64,000 nt of DNA, taken from positions 1,922,001 through 1,986,000 of the forward strand of contig NZ_CP070961.1 in the NCBI RefSeq assembly GCF_017086465.1, read 5' to 3'. Below are positions 7,158 through 16,774 of the stretch, in pieces. The position numbers were made by a program, and so were the translations under genes. Within the stretch, counting starts at the first letter, position 1. Every line of letters starts with the position of its first letter. Under the pieces are notes generated by a model. It saw only the letters and a program-made list of their open reading frames with translations. It was not told the origin of the DNA and searched no databases. The DNA is from Nocardioides sp. zg-1228 (GTDB lineage Bacteria > Actinomycetota > Actinomycetes > Propionibacteriales > Nocardioidaceae).

Positions 7158-9167
7158 ATGACCTCACGCGAAGCCCCGGAAGCAGACATGCTCCCGGGGC
7201 TTCGTGCTGCCGTGGACGACGCTCGCGCCAAGGCGGCCGCGACGCGGCGCCGGAAGGCCGCCGCGTGGGAGCCGGCCGCCGTCGATCCCGTCGCGCGGGT
7301 GCTCGTCGACATCGCCCTGGCCCACCTCGACCGCCCCTTCGACTACGCCGTCCCGATCGCCATGGCTGAGACGGCCGTGCCCGGAGCGCGGGTGAAGGTC
7401 CGCTTCGCCGGCCAGGACGTCGACGGCTATGTCGTCGAGCGGGCGAGCCGCACCGACCACACGGGCATCCTCCAGCCGCTGCGCCGGGTGGTGAGCCCCG
7501 AGCCGGTGCTGGCGCCGGAGATCGCCGAGCTCAGCGCCACGATCGCCCACCGGTACGCCGGCGCGCGCTCCGACGTGCTGCGCCTGGCGGTGCCGCCCCG
7601 CCACGCCGCCACCGAGAAGCTGCCCTCCCCGCCCGCGCCGCCCGCGCCGTCCCCGCCGGTCCCCGCGGCCTGGGCCGAGGTGCCCCACGCCGACGCGTTC
7701 CTGAGCCACGTCGCCACCGGCGGCGCCCCCCGCGCGGTCTGGTCGGCCGCCCCGGGCGACGACTGGCCGGCGATGATCGCCGAGGCCGTCGCCGCGACCT
7801 ACGCCGCAGGCCGGGGCGCGCTGGTCTGCGTGCCCGACCGCCGTGACGTCGCGCGCGTCGACGCGGCGCTCACCGAGCTGCTGGGGGAGGGCCACCACGT
7901 CTGCCTGAGCGCCGACGGCGGTCCGGCCGCCCGCTACCGCGACTTCCTCGCCGTCTCGCGCGGCGCTCGGCGGGTCGTCGTCGGCACCCGCTCCGCCGCG
8001 TTCGCCCCGGTGCACGACCTCGGGCTGGTGGCGCTGTGGGACGACGGCGACGACCTGCACGCCGAGCCCCGCGCGCCCTACCCCCACACCCGCGAGGTGC
8101 TCCTGCTGCGCGCCGAGCAGCAGGGCACGGCCGCGCTGCTCGGCGGCGTCGCCCGTACGCCCGAGGCGCAGCAGCTGGTCGCGAGCGGCTGGGCCCACGA
8201 GCTGGCGGTGCCCCGCGAGGTGCTGCGCCGCCGGGTGCGGGTCGAGGCGGTGCCGGCCGAGGACCGCTCCGTCGGCACGCGCATCCCGCGGGCCGCCTAC
8301 GACGCGATCCGGCAGGGACTGACCGCCGGGCCGGTGCTGGTGCAGACGCCGCGCGCCGGCTATGCCGCCTCGCTGGCCTGCGACACGTGTCGTACGCCGG
8401 CCCGGTGCACCGCGTGCACCGGCCCGCTGGTGGTCGACGGCCCCGTGGTGCCGCCGCGGTGCCGCTGGTGCGGGCACGTCGAGGCGCCGTGGTCGTGCCC
8501 GACGTGCGGCGGCCACGGCCTGCGCGCCCCCGTGCGGGGCGGGGCCCGCACCGCCGAGGAGCTGGGGCGGATGTTCCCCGGCACCACGGTCCGCACCTCC
8601 AGTGGCGAGCGCGTGGTCGACCGGGTCGACGCGGCCGCCGACCTCGTCGTCGCGACGGTCGGGGCCGAGCCGGTCGCCGAGGGGGGCTACGCGGCCGTCG
8701 TCGTCCTCGACACGTGGCTGAGCCTGGCCCGCGACGACATGCGCGCCGCGGAGGAGGCGCTGCGCCGCTGGCTCAACGCCGCCGCGCTGGCTCGGGTCGG
8801 CGGCCACGTCGTCGCCGTGGGTGACCCGGCCCATCCCGCGCTCCAGGCGCTGGTCCGGTGGGACCCGGCCGGCTTCGCGCGGCGCGAGGCCGAGGAGCGC
8901 TCCCAGGCCCACCTGCCCCCGGCCGCGCGCCTGGCGACCGTGACCGGCGACCTCGGCGCCCTCGACGACGTCCTCCACCTGCTCGACCTCCCCGACGGCG
9001 CCGAGGTGCTGGGCCCCGTCCCGGTGGACGACGAGCACCGCGTGCTGGTCCGGGTCCCTCGGGGGAGCGGCGAGGCGCTCTCGCGCTCGCTGGGCGACCT
9101 CCAGCGGATCCGCTCGGCCCGCAAGCTCGACCCCGTCCGGGTGCAGGTCGATCCGCTCACGGTCTGA
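7158..9167 (+). CDS. priA: primosomal protein N' (PriA), helicase-inactive actinobacterial type
   Basis: A 669-residue PriA homologue. The N-terminal DNA 3'-end-binding domain (VARVLVDIALAHLDRPFDY, about residue 48) and the eight-Cys zinc region (CDTC, CTAC, CRWC, CPTC; about residues 408-455) are kept. The Walker A site is missing: where GxxGSGKT is expected the sequence reads AAPGDDWPAM. The DEEH box is replaced by WDDGDD. This is typical for actinobacterial PriA and implies a structural replication-restart role without ATP-driven unwinding. The ATG at 7158 was chosen over the in-frame upstream start because that one would run into the repeat element. Confidence 0.9.
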   Translation: MTSREAPEADMLPGLRAAVDDARAKAAATRRRKAAAWEPAAVDPVARVLVDIALAHLDRPFDYAVPIAMAETAVPGARVKVRFAGQDVDGYVVERASRTDHTGILQPLRRVVSPEPVLAPEIAELSATIAHRYAGARSDVLRLAVPPRHAATEKLPSPPAPPAPSPPVPAAWAEVPHADAFLSHVATGGAPRAVWSAAPGDDWPAMIAEAVAATYAAGRGALVCVPDRRDVARVDAALTELLGEGHHVCLSADGGPAARYRDFLAVSRGARRVVVGTRSAAFAPVHDLGLVALWDDGDDLHAEPRAPYPHTREVLLLRAEQQGTAALLGGVARTPEAQQLVASGWAHELAVPREVLRRRVRVEAVPAEDRSVGTRIPRAAYDAIRQGLTAGPVLVQTPRAGYAASLACDTCRTPARCTACTGPLVVDGPVVPPRCRWCGHVEAPWSCPTCGGHGLRAPVRGGARTAEELGRMFPGTTVRTSSGERVVDRVDAAADLVVATVGAEPVAEGGYAAVVVLDTWLSLARDDMRAAEEALRRWLNAAALARVGGHVVAVGDPAHPALQALVRWDPAGFARREAEERSQAHLPPAARLATVTGDLGALDDVLHLLDLPDGAEVLGPVPVDDEHRVLVRVPRGSGEALSRSLGDLQRIRSARKLDPVRVQVDPLTV

Positions 9168-9276
9168 GGCGGCGCAGACCCGGCCGCCATGACGGGGCCA
9201 CGGACGCGTCCCTAGACTTGACGCCGCCTGCCCAGGCCCCACCGTCCACCTCGTCCACCTCGTCCAAGGGAGCTCC

Positions 9277-9822
9277 GTGGCCGTCCAGCCCATCCGCCTC
9301 TTCGGTGACCCCGTGCTCCGCCAGCGAGCGATCGAGGTCGACGACTTCGACCGCGAGGTCCGCCAGCTCGTCACCGACCTCACCGACACCATGCTCGCCG
9401 CGCCCGGTGCCGGCCTCGCGGCACCGCAGATCGGCGTGGGCCTGCGCGTCTTCACCTGGAACGTCGACGGCGAGGTCGGCCACCTGGTCAACCCCACCCT
9501 GGAGCTCTCCGAGGAGACCCAGGACGGCGCCGAGGGGTGCCTGTCGCTGCCCGAGCTGACCTACGACTGCATCCGCGCCCTGTCGGTGGTCGCGACGGGG
9601 TTCGACATGTACGGCGAGCCGCAGCGCATCGTGGCCTCCGACCTGCTCGCCCGCGCGATGCAGCACGAGACCGACCACCTCGACGGGATCCTGTTCATCG
9701 ACAAGCTCGACACCGCAGCCCGCAAGGCGGCGATGAAGGAGATCCGCGAGTCCGACTGGTTCGGCCTCGAGCGACCGACCGTCCGGGTCAGCCCGCACGC
9801 CACCCACGGACTGGGCCTCTGA
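9277..9822 (+). CDS. def: peptide deformylase
   Basis: A 181-residue deformylase that removes the N-formyl group from nascent proteins. All three family motifs are present: [10 protein letters not shown] (residues 44-53), EGCLSLP with metal ligand Cys88, and HETDHLDG with metal ligands His130 and His134 and catalytic Glu131. A possible -10 (TAGACT, 9213-9218) lies upstream of the GTG start. The stop overlaps the fmt start (TGATG), pairing deformylase with formyltransferase as is usual. Confidence 0.97.
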   Translation: MAVQPIRLFGDPVLRQRAIEVDDFDREVRQLVTDLTDTMLAAPGAGLAAPQIGVGLRVFTWNVDGEVGHLVNPTLELSEETQDGAEGCLSLPELTYDCIRALSVVATGFDMYGEPQRIVASDLLARAMQHETDHLDGILFIDKLDTAARKAAMKEIRESDWFGLERPTVRVSPHATHGLGL

Positions 9823-10763
9823 TGCGCGTCGTCTTCGCCGGCACTCCCGAGGTCGCCCTGCCCGCGCTCGACGCGATCGCCGACAGCCGCCACGAGCTCG
9901 TCGGCGTCGTCACCCGCCCCGACGCCCCCAGCGGCCGCGGTCGCAGGCTGGTCGCCAGCCCGGTCGCCCAGCGTGCCGAGGAGCTCGGCGTCCCCGTGCT
10001 CAAGCCCGAGCACCCGCGCGACCCCGAGTTCCAGGAGGCGCTCGCCGCGCTGCGCCCCGACGCGTGCCCCGTGGTGGCCTACGGTGCCCTGCTGCCGCAG
10101 TCGGCGCTCGACCTGGTGCCGCACGGGTGGATCAACCTCCACTTCTCCGTGCTCCCGTCCTGGCGCGGCGCCGCGCCGGTGCAGCACTCGCTCTGGGCCG
10201 GTGACGAGGTCACCGGCGCCACGACGTTCCGCATCGTCAAGGCGCTCGACGCCGGACCCGTCTTCGGGGTGATGACCGAGCGGATCCGCCCGACCGACAC
10301 GGCGGGCGACCTCCTCGCCCGGCTCGCGGAGGGCGGCGCCGGACTGCTGGTGCAGACCCTCGACGGGATCGAGGACGGCACCCTCGAGGCGCGTGAGCAG
10401 CCCGAGGACGGCGTCTCGTTCGCGCCCAAGATCCTGGTCGAGGACGCCCGGGTCGACTGGACCCACCCCGCCGTCGCCATCGACCGCCAGGTGCGCGCGT
10501 GCGACCCCGCGCCGGGCGCGTGGAGCACGTACGAGGGCGAGCGCATCAAGCTCGGCCCCGTCCGCCCGGTCGATCGGGACGCACTGGCTCCCGGCGTCCT
10601 CGAGGTCACCAAGAACGCCGTCTTCGTCGGCACCGCCACCACGCCGGTCGAGCTGGGCCAGGTCAAGGCCTTCGGCAAGAAGCAGATGTCCGCGGCCGAC
10701 TGGGCCCGGGGCGTACGCCTGCAGTCCGGGGCGACGCTTGGCGAGGCGGACGTGCCGTCGTGA
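9822..10763 (+). CDS. fmt: methionyl-tRNA formyltransferase
   Basis: A 313-residue enzyme that formylates initiator Met-tRNA with 10-formyl-THF. The formyltransferase domain has [16 protein letters not shown] at the start, the loop [12 protein letters not shown], and the catalytic region [17 protein letters not shown] containing the Asn-x-His pair. The C-terminal domain covers about residues 205-313. The ATG overlaps the def stop by one base. The stop overlaps the next GTG. Confidence 0.96.
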   Translation: MRVVFAGTPEVALPALDAIADSRHELVGVVTRPDAPSGRGRRLVASPVAQRAEELGVPVLKPEHPRDPEFQEALAALRPDACPVVAYGALLPQSALDLVPHGWINLHFSVLPSWRGAAPVQHSLWAGDEVTGATTFRIVKALDAGPVFGVMTERIRPTDTAGDLLARLAEGGAGLLVQTLDGIEDGTLEAREQPEDGVSFAPKILVEDARVDWTHPAVAIDRQVRACDPAPGAWSTYEGERIKLGPVRPVDRDALAPGVLEVTKNAVFVGTATTPVELGQVKAFGKKQMSAADWARGVRLQSGATLGEADVPS

Positions 10764-11173
10764 CCAGGCCGGCCTGCCCCGAGGACGTCGACGCGATCTG
10801 CGGCGGCCTGCCGGAGACCGAGCTGGGGATCTCGTGGGGCGACCGGCCGACCTGGAAGGTCCCTCGCGGCGAGAAGGGCAAGGGCTTCGTGCTCTACCGG
10901 GCACCGCACAAGACGGCGGTCGACCCCGAGACCGGCGAGATGTGGGACGACCTGGTGGTCATCACGACCCCGACCGAGGTCGAGAAGAACGCGCTCGTCG
11001 CGGACGAGTCGACCCCGTTCTTCACCATCGACCACTTCCGCGGCCACAGCGCCGTGCTGGTGCGGCTCTCGCGGCTCGGGGAGATCGACCGCGACGAGCT
11101 GGAGGAGATCATCACCGACGCCTGGGCCGCCAAGGCGCCCAGGAAGCTGGTGCGGGAGCACCTCGGTGACTAG
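10760..11173 (+). CDS. MmcQ/YjbR-family DNA-binding-like protein
   Basis: A 137-residue protein resembling the MmcQ/YjbR (CyaY-like fold) family: an [20 protein letters not shown] segment early, then [17 protein letters not shown], and a C-terminal helical end [15 protein letters not shown]. Family members are small cytoplasmic proteins of uncertain function, suggested to bind DNA. The GTG start overlaps the fmt stop and the stop overlaps the rsmB start, so it is embedded in a coupled def-fmt-rsmB unit. Confidence 0.8.
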   Translation: MTRPACPEDVDAICGGLPETELGISWGDRPTWKVPRGEKGKGFVLYRAPHKTAVDPETGEMWDDLVVITTPTEVEKNALVADESTPFFTIDHFRGHSAVLVRLSRLGEIDRDELEEIITDAWAAKAPRKLVREHLGD

Positions 11174-12494
11174 CCGACGCCGGCCGGTCGACAAGGCGCG
11201 CCGTGCCGCGCTCGACGTCCTGACCGCCGTGCGCGTGGACGACGCGTACGCCAACCTCGTGCTGCCCCAGGTGCTGCGCAAGCACGGGCTCGACGGCCGC
11301 GACGCCGGCCTGGCCACCGAGCTGGCGTCGGGCGCCATCCGGATGCACGGGCTCTACGACGCCGTCATCGACGCCTGCCTCACCCGTCCGCGCCTGCAGC
11401 CCGAGGTGCGCGACGTGCTGCGGCTCGGCACGCACCAGCTGCTCTCCATGCGGGTGCCCGACCACGCCGCGATCTCCACCAGCGTCGACCTCGTCCGGGC
11501 GAGCGTGGGCCAGGGCCCGGCGGGGCTGGTCAACGCCGTGCTGCGCACCGTCAGCCGCCGCGACCTCGCCGGGTGGGTCGCCGAGGTCGCGCCCGATGCG
11601 GCGACCGACCCGCACGGCCACCTCGCCGTGGCCCGCTCCCATCCCCGCTGGGTGGTCGACGCGCTGGCCGAGGCGCTCGGCTCCGACGACGAGCTCGACG
11701 CGCTGCTCGAGGCCGACAACGCGGCCCCGCGGGTCACCCTCGTCGCCCGACCCGGCCTGGCGAGCGTCGAGGAGCTCGAGGCCGCCGGCGGCACCCGCAC
11801 CGGACGCTCGCCCTACGCCGTCACGCTGACCGGTGGCGACCCGGGTGCCGTCCCGGCCGTCGCCGAGGGCCGCGCCGGCGTGCAGGACGAGGGGTCCCAG
11901 CTCGTCGCGATCGCCCTCGCCGACGCTCCGCTGGAGGGCCGCGACTCCCGCTGGCTCGACCTGTGCGCCGGCCCCGGCGGCAAGTCGGCGCTGCTCGGCG
12001 CCCTCGCCGCTCGACGCGGAGCCGTGCTCCTCGCCAACGAGCGCCAGCCCCACCGTGCGGCGCTCGTCGCGTCGGCCCTGCGGGCACTGCCCGACGGGAC
12101 CGCACACGTGGTCGCCGGCGACGGCGTCCGGCCGGCGTGGGTGCCGGGCACCTTCGACCGCGTGCTCGTCGACGCCCCCTGCTCCGGGCTGGGCGCGCTC
12201 CGACGCCGACCCGAGTCGCGCTGGCGGCGACGGCCCGACGACGTCGCGGAGCTGGCGGGCCTCCAGCAGGCGCTGCTCGACGCCGCGCTGGAGTCGGTGC
12301 GACCCGGCGGCGTGGTGGTCTACGCGACCTGCTCGCCCGTCGTCGCCGAGACCACCGAGGTGGTGCGCTCGGTGCTCGCCCGACGCGCCGACGCCGACGA
12401 GGTCGACCGCTTCCAGCTCTGGCCGCACCGCGACGGCACCGACGCGATGTTCGCCTCCACCCTGCGGCGCCGGGCCTGGTCCGACAGGGACTGA
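11166..12494 (+). CDS. rsmB: 16S rRNA m5C methyltransferase RsmB (Sun/Fmu)
   Basis: A 442-residue RsmB-type enzyme that methylates a cytosine (C967 in E. coli) of 16S rRNA. The N-terminal NusB-like helical domain covers about residues 1-150 (ARRAALDVLTAVRVDDAYAN). The SAM-binding motif is LDLCAGPGGKSALLGALA. The Cys-containing motifs DAPCSGLGALRRRPE and YATCSPVVAET carry the two Cys residues used by m5C RNA methyltransferases. The GTG start overlaps the preceding gene by 8 nt. The fmt-rsmB linkage is common in bacteria. Confidence 0.94.
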   Translation: MTSRRRPVDKARRAALDVLTAVRVDDAYANLVLPQVLRKHGLDGRDAGLATELASGAIRMHGLYDAVIDACLTRPRLQPEVRDVLRLGTHQLLSMRVPDHAAISTSVDLVRASVGQGPAGLVNAVLRTVSRRDLAGWVAEVAPDAATDPHGHLAVARSHPRWVVDALAEALGSDDELDALLEADNAAPRVTLVARPGLASVEELEAAGGTRTGRSPYAVTLTGGDPGAVPAVAEGRAGVQDEGSQLVAIALADAPLEGRDSRWLDLCAGPGGKSALLGALAARRGAVLLANERQPHRAALVASALRALPDGTAHVVAGDGVRPAWVPGTFDRVLVDAPCSGLGALRRRPESRWRRRPDDVAELAGLQQALLDAALESVRPGGVVVYATCSPVVAETTEVVRSVLARRADADEVDRFQLWPHRDGTDAMFASTLRRRAWSDRD

Positions 12495-12507
12495 CCGGAC
12501 GCGGACC

Positions 12508-13242
12508 TCAGTCGTCCTGGAGGTGCCGCAGGTAGGCCCACGGGTCGGCGAGGTAGCGACGCCAGTGCTCCACCACCTCGAGCTCGTCCCAGGCCGCCTC
12601 GCGCAGCCCCCACGGCCCGGCCTCCAGGATCCGCGCCCCGGGCATGGCGGCCAGCACGGGGGAGTGCGTCGCGCACAGCACCTGACCGCGTCGCGCGACC
12701 ACCCGCTGCAGGGCCGCGACCAGGCCCAGCGTCGAGGAGAACGACAGGGCGGCCTCCGGCTCGTCGAGGCAGAAGAACCCCGGCCCGGTGAACCGCGACT
12801 CCAGCACGGCCAGGAACGACTCGCCGTGGCTCATCTCGTGGAACGCGATGTCGCCGCCGAGGTCCTCGACGTAGGAGTACCACCCGTGCATCGTCTCGGC
12901 CCGCAGGAAGAAGCCCCACCTGCTCGCCCCGGCGCCACGCACCAGCTGGAGCGCGTCGCTGAGCGGCGACTCGGTGGGCCGTGTCGAGTGCCGGCTGTGG
13001 GTGCTGCCGCCCTCAGGCGAGAGCCCGAATGCCACGGCCACTGCCTCGACCAGGGTCGACTTGCCCGAGCCGTTCTCGCCGACGAGGAAGGTGACTCCCG
13101 GCCCCAGGTCGAGCCCCTCGTTCATCACCTGGGCGACGGCGGGGACGGAGGCGGGATAGCGGCCGGGAGCGAGCTCGTGGTCACCGCGCGCCTCGATCCG
13201 GCGTACGGGATGGCGGGCAAGGTCCTCTCCCCGCAGTGGCAT
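12508..13242 (-). CDS. AAA/ABC-type ATPase (RecF/SMC-like single-domain)
   Basis: A 244-residue cytoplasmic ATPase with the ABC-ATPase fold. Walker A is FLVGENGSGKSTLVEA near residue 60. The signature-like segment lies around MSHGESF, Walker B is FFCLDEPEAALS, and the switch His is in LCATHSP. No membrane partner is nearby, so it belongs to the soluble nuclease/repair-associated AAA-ABC ATPases rather than to a transporter. On the minus strand TAGGTT (13254-13249) stands 6 nt before the ATG, so it is probably leaderless. It converges with rsmB. Function unknown. Confidence 0.85.
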   Translation of the reverse strand: MPLRGEDLARHPVRRIEARGDHELAPGRYPASVPAVAQVMNEGLDLGPGVTFLVGENGSGKSTLVEAVAVAFGLSPEGGSTHSRHSTRPTESPLSDALQLVRGAGASRWGFFLRAETMHGWYSYVEDLGGDIAFHEMSHGESFLAVLESRFTGPGFFCLDEPEAALSFSSTLGLVAALQRVVARRGQVLCATHSPVLAAMPGARILEAGPWGLREAAWDELEVVEHWRRYLADPWAYLRHLQDD

Positions 13243-13410
13243 GGCGACAACCTAGCGAGCGCGATCGGGCTCCGGCCGAACGGCCCGGGGCGGGTCACCA
13301 TCGGGGTGACTTCGAGACCCGGAAGGTTCCCATCCGCGTGACGGACGCGCATGATGGGACACAAGCTCGGCGCACCGCCAAGGGCGTGCCGTGGCACGAG
13401 AGCAGGGGAC

Positions 13411-14508
13411 ATGCGGGTGCGCAGGATCTGGGGGGCCGTCGCCGCCACCGCCGTGGCGGTGACGCTGGGGACGTCCCTGTCCGGTCCCGCCGGCGCCGAG
13501 GGCGGCTCCCACACGCTGTCGGGTCCCGCCACGGGCGACCCCGATCTCTACCTCACCTACGTCCGTTGCGACGACCTCATGGCCGACGCGGCCGCGCCCG
13601 GCTCCCGCATCAACCTCGGTCCCTACGCCGCTCCGCTCGGCCGCCGCTCGCTGGGTCTCGTCCCGGCCGGCGGGGGCAGCGCCTCCGGGCCCTACGCATC
13701 GTTCCCGTCGCTGGCCCGCCTCGACTCCTCGGTCGCGGTCGCGGCGACGGGCGGCAGCTCCGGCGTCTCGTGGGTCATGGCCGTCACACGGCAGAGCCCC
13801 CGGGGCACCGCCTGGCGCGGCCGGGCCGCGCTCTCGGCGCCGCCCGGGGGGTGGACGACCGTGTCGACCTCCGCGACCACCTACGACTGGGCGCTGGTCG
13901 ACCTGGCCTCCGGCAGGGTGCTCGACCGCGCCGGGACGGCGACGCCCGCGGGCTTCGCCGCCGAGCACGGTGACGGCCCGGGCTTCGCGATCACCGGCTT
14001 CGGCTGCGACGGCCGGGCGTTCAACCTCGACGCCGTGCGCGCCTCCGGGTCCACCCTCGACTTCGAGGGCGTCTCCCTCACGACCACCGTGGCCGCCGGC
14101 AGGCAGCAGGTGCAGGCGGGCCAGGAGGTCGAGCTCACCGGACGCGTCACCGACGCCTCCGGACGCCTGACCGGCGACCCGCTCGTGCTCGAGTCCCGCT
14201 CGCCGGGCCGCCAGTGGGCCCCGGTCGGCAAGCCCGTCCTCGCCGGCCGCGACGCGGTCTCGCGCGTCGTCGTCCCCGTCTCGGCGACCACCGACTACCG
14301 CTGGCACCGCCCCGAGAGCCAGTACGCCGACGAGGGCTGGTCGGACACCGTGACGGTCAGCGTCGCGCCGCAGGACGGCCCCGAGGGCCAGGCAGGCGGC
14401 CAGAGTCAGGGCGGCGGCCAGGGTCAGGCCGGCGGCCAGGGCAACGGCGGTGGCCAGCCGGGCGAGCAGCAGCCCGAGCCCGCGTCGGAGACCCCCACCT
14501 CGCAGTAG
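13411..14508 (+). CDS. secreted protein with Gly/Gln-rich C-terminal tail
   Basis: A 365-residue exported protein of unrecognised family. The start at 13411 gives a standard signal peptide: MRVRR, a hydrophobic AVAATAVAVTLG core and an Ala-x-Ala-like end near PAGA. In-frame starts further upstream would precede this signal with out-of-place sequence. The body is a beta-rich, Ser/Thr-rich domain with an Ig-like segment (QAGQEVELTGRVTDASGRL, about residue 240). The tail, from about residue 325, is a Gly/Gln repeat with Pro-Glu ends and no cell-wall sorting motif. It is probably secreted and free. Confidence 0.8.
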   Translation: MRVRRIWGAVAATAVAVTLGTSLSGPAGAEGGSHTLSGPATGDPDLYLTYVRCDDLMADAAAPGSRINLGPYAAPLGRRSLGLVPAGGGSASGPYASFPSLARLDSSVAVAATGGSSGVSWVMAVTRQSPRGTAWRGRAALSAPPGGWTTVSTSATTYDWALVDLASGRVLDRAGTATPAGFAAEHGDGPGFAITGFGCDGRAFNLDAVRASGSTLDFEGVSLTTTVAAGRQQVQAGQEVELTGRVTDASGRLTGDPLVLESRSPGRQWAPVGKPVLAGRDAVSRVVVPVSATTDYRWHRPESQYADEGWSDTVTVSVAPQDGPEGQAGGQSQGGGQGQAGGQGNGGGQPGEQQPEPASETPTSQ

Positions 14509-14544
14509 CGCGCCGGAGCCGCCCGTCCCGGCTAGGCTCCTGAC

Positions 14545-15519
14545 GTGCCGTCGCCGTTCACCGAGATCGAGGTCGACGACCGCGTCGTCAAGGTCACCAA
14601 CCCCGACCGCGTCTACTTCCCGCCCACCTCGGCCGCGCCCCAGGGGGCGACCAAGCTCGACCTCGTCGAGTACTACCTCGCCGTGGGCGACGGTATCGTC
14701 AACGCACTCCTCGAGCGCCCGTGCATGCTGCACCGCTTCCCCAAGGGCCTGGCCGGCGACAAGGTGCACCAGAAGCGGCTGCCGGCCGGCGCCCCGGACT
14801 GGGTCGAGACGGTGCAGCTGTTCTTCCCGCGCTGGAAGCGCACGGCCGACGAGCTGTGCGTGACCGAGCTGGGCAGCGTGATCTGGGCGGTGCAGATGTC
14901 GACCGTCGAGTTCCATCCGTGGAACAGCCGGCGCTCCGACACCGAGAAGCCCGACGAGTGGCGCATCGACCTCGACCCCGGCCCGGAGTGCCCCTGGGAG
15001 GTGGTGCAACGGGTCGCCCACGTGGCCCACGAGGTGCTCGACGAGCTCGGCGCCGTCGGCTTCCCCAAGACCAGTGGCGGGTCCGGGATGCACGTGTACG
15101 TGCGGATTTCACCCGACCACGGCTTCCAGGACGTACGGCGTGGCGCGCTGGCGTTCGCGCGGGAGGTCGAGCGGCGCGCCGGGGGAGAGGTCACCACCGC
15201 GTGGTGGCGCAAGGATCGCGACCCCTCGCAGCTCTTCGTCGACTACAACCAGAACGCCCGCGACCACACGATCGCCGCCGCCTACTCGGTGCGTGGCGTG
15301 CCGGAGGCGCGCGTCTCCGCGCCGGTCCGGTGGGACGAGGTCGACGACTGCGTGCCCGACGACTTCACCCTCTTCACGATGCCCGCGCGGTTCGCCGAGA
15401 TCGGTGACCTCCACGCCGACATCGACGACCACCCCTTCGACATCGCGCCCCTGCTGGCGTGGGCCGACCGCGACGAGGCCGCGGGCGCGGAGGCGCCTCC
15501 CGAGCCCGAGGACGCGTAG
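14545..15519 (+). CDS. LigD-type polymerase/primase domain protein (stand-alone)
   Basis: A 324-residue archaeo-eukaryotic-primase-superfamily polymerase equal to the polymerase domain of LigD. This family fills gaps and adds nucleotides in non-homologous end joining and base repair. Catalytic residues are visible: Asp142 and Asp144 in RIDLDPGPE and Asp233 in FVDYNQN, with the 5'-phosphate region upstream (HRFPKG, VHQKRLP). There is no ligase or nuclease domain, and no ku or ligD gene is nearby. TAGGCT (14533-14538) lies 6 nt before the GTG, suggesting a leaderless transcript. Confidence 0.9.
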   Translation: MPSPFTEIEVDDRVVKVTNPDRVYFPPTSAAPQGATKLDLVEYYLAVGDGIVNALLERPCMLHRFPKGLAGDKVHQKRLPAGAPDWVETVQLFFPRWKRTADELCVTELGSVIWAVQMSTVEFHPWNSRRSDTEKPDEWRIDLDPGPECPWEVVQRVAHVAHEVLDELGAVGFPKTSGGSGMHVYVRISPDHGFQDVRRGALAFAREVERRAGGEVTTAWWRKDRDPSQLFVDYNQNARDHTIAAAYSVRGVPEARVSAPVRWDEVDDCVPDDFTLFTMPARFAEIGDLHADIDDHPFDIAPLLAWADRDEAAGAEAPPEPEDA

Positions 15520-15555
15520 TCCCCAGCCCCACCGACCGCGGCGGCCTGACGTCCG

Positions 15556-15786
15556 TCAGCGGGTCGTGGGCGAGCGCCGACCCGCTGCCCTGACGCGACG
15601 GACGTGGGCCTCCCACTGGGCCCACGTCATCGTCTCGTCCATGTCCCAGTCGGGGTGGTCGAGCGCCGTGGAGGAGACCGCCGCGGTCGCCTGCAGCGCG
15701 GGTGCGCCGGCCATGACCGCGCGGTAGACCATGTACTCACGTCGCGTGAACACGCGGTCCCGGGCGTCGCGGGCAGCCGAGCTCAT
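15556..15786 (-). CDS. conserved-looking small protein
   Basis: A 76-residue soluble protein rich in Arg, Ala and Trp (DHPDWDMDETMTWAQWE near the C-terminal half). I do not recognise the family. The call is supported by its start. On the minus strand TAGGGT (15800-15795) precedes the ATG by 8 nt, the same leaderless arrangement used by many neighbours. A much longer open frame through this position on the same strand is only an effect of G+C bias. Function unknown. Confidence 0.6.
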   Translation of the reverse strand: MSSAARDARDRVFTRREYMVYRAVMAGAPALQATAAVSSTALDHPDWDMDETMTWAQWEAHVRRVRAAGRRSPTTR

Positions 15787-15957
15787 GGCGGGCGACCCTA
15801 CGTGAGGACTCGCCTCCTGGCCACGCCTCCAGGGCGGTGGTGCGTCGCCGGGCAGCGCCACCACGATGCCCGCCCGGGAGCAGTCGATCGCCACGGCCCC
15901 CACGGGTCGGGGACGACCCGGGACCGTGCGGCCCGGCGTAGTCACTAGGCTCGTCCC

Positions 15958-16620
15958 GTGGGCATCCAGATCACGCCGAGCATCCTCAACGCCGACCTGT
16001 CGCGCCTCGCCGACGAGGTCGCCCGGATCCCCAGCGCCGACTGGGTCCACGTCGACGTGATGGACAATCACTTCGTCCCCAACCTCACGCTCGGCCTGCC
16101 GGTCGTCGAGGCGCTCGGCCGACACGCGAGCCAGCCCCTCGACGCGCACCTGATGATCGAGGACGCCGACCGGTGGGCGCCGGCGTACGCCGAGGCGGGC
16201 TGCGCGTCGGTCACCTTCCACGTCGAGGCGACGCGGGCGCCGGTGCGGCTCGCCCGCGAGATCCGGGCGCAGGGCGCCCGCGCGGCGATGGCGCTCAATC
16301 CGGCGACGCCGATCGAGCCCTACGAGGCGCTGCTGCCCGAGCTCGACATGGTGCTCGTGATGACCGTGGAGCCCGGCTTCGGCGGGCAGAAGTTCCTCGA
16401 CCTGTGCCTGCCCAAGATCCGCACCGCCCGCGCGCTCATGCGCAAGCACGGCGTGGAGACCTGGCTCCAGGTGGACGGCGGGGTGTCGCTGGAGACCATC
16501 GAGCGCTGCGCCGAGGCCGGGGCCGACGTCTTCGTCGCGGGCTCGGCCGTCTACTCCGCCGACGACCCCGACGCCATGGTGCGCGAGCTCCGCGCGGCCG
16601 CGGAGGCCGCCGCGACCTGA
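15958..16620 (+). CDS. rpe: ribulose-phosphate 3-epimerase
   Basis: A 220-residue TIM-barrel epimerase interconverting ribulose-5-P and xylulose-5-P in the pentose phosphate pathway. Intact elements are [11 protein letters not shown] at the start, metal ligands in [12 protein letters not shown] and LDAHLMIED, the phosphate loop [12 protein letters not shown], and the second catalytic Asp in LQVDGGV. TAGGCT (15946-15951) ends 6 nt before the GTG. Length is normal. Confidence 0.97.
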   Translation: MGIQITPSILNADLSRLADEVARIPSADWVHVDVMDNHFVPNLTLGLPVVEALGRHASQPLDAHLMIEDADRWAPAYAEAGCASVTFHVEATRAPVRLAREIRAQGARAAMALNPATPIEPYEALLPELDMVLVMTVEPGFGGQKFLDLCLPKIRTARALMRKHGVETWLQVDGGVSLETIERCAEAGADVFVAGSAVYSADDPDAMVRELRAAAEAAAT

Positions 16621-16742
16621 GCCGGCCGTCGGGGTGGGGGCGGTCCGCGGATCGGCCGCATGACCGAGGCTGACGAGTTCGCAGGGCACGCCCGGCCAGC
16701 CGGCGGGCTCTCGTCGGTGAGCCCGGTGGGGCGCACGGATGG

Positions 16743-16773
16743 CCCCTTGTTGCGAATCGCGTGCGGCAAGGGG
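16743..16773. terminator. possible bidirectional terminator hairpin
   Basis: CCCCTTG (16743-16749) pairs with CAAGGGG (16767-16773) around a 17-nt loop. It sits between the end of rpe and the end of the convergent membrane-protein gene. There is no T-tract on either side, so the call is tentative. Confidence 0.35.
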
Positions 16774-16774
16774 A

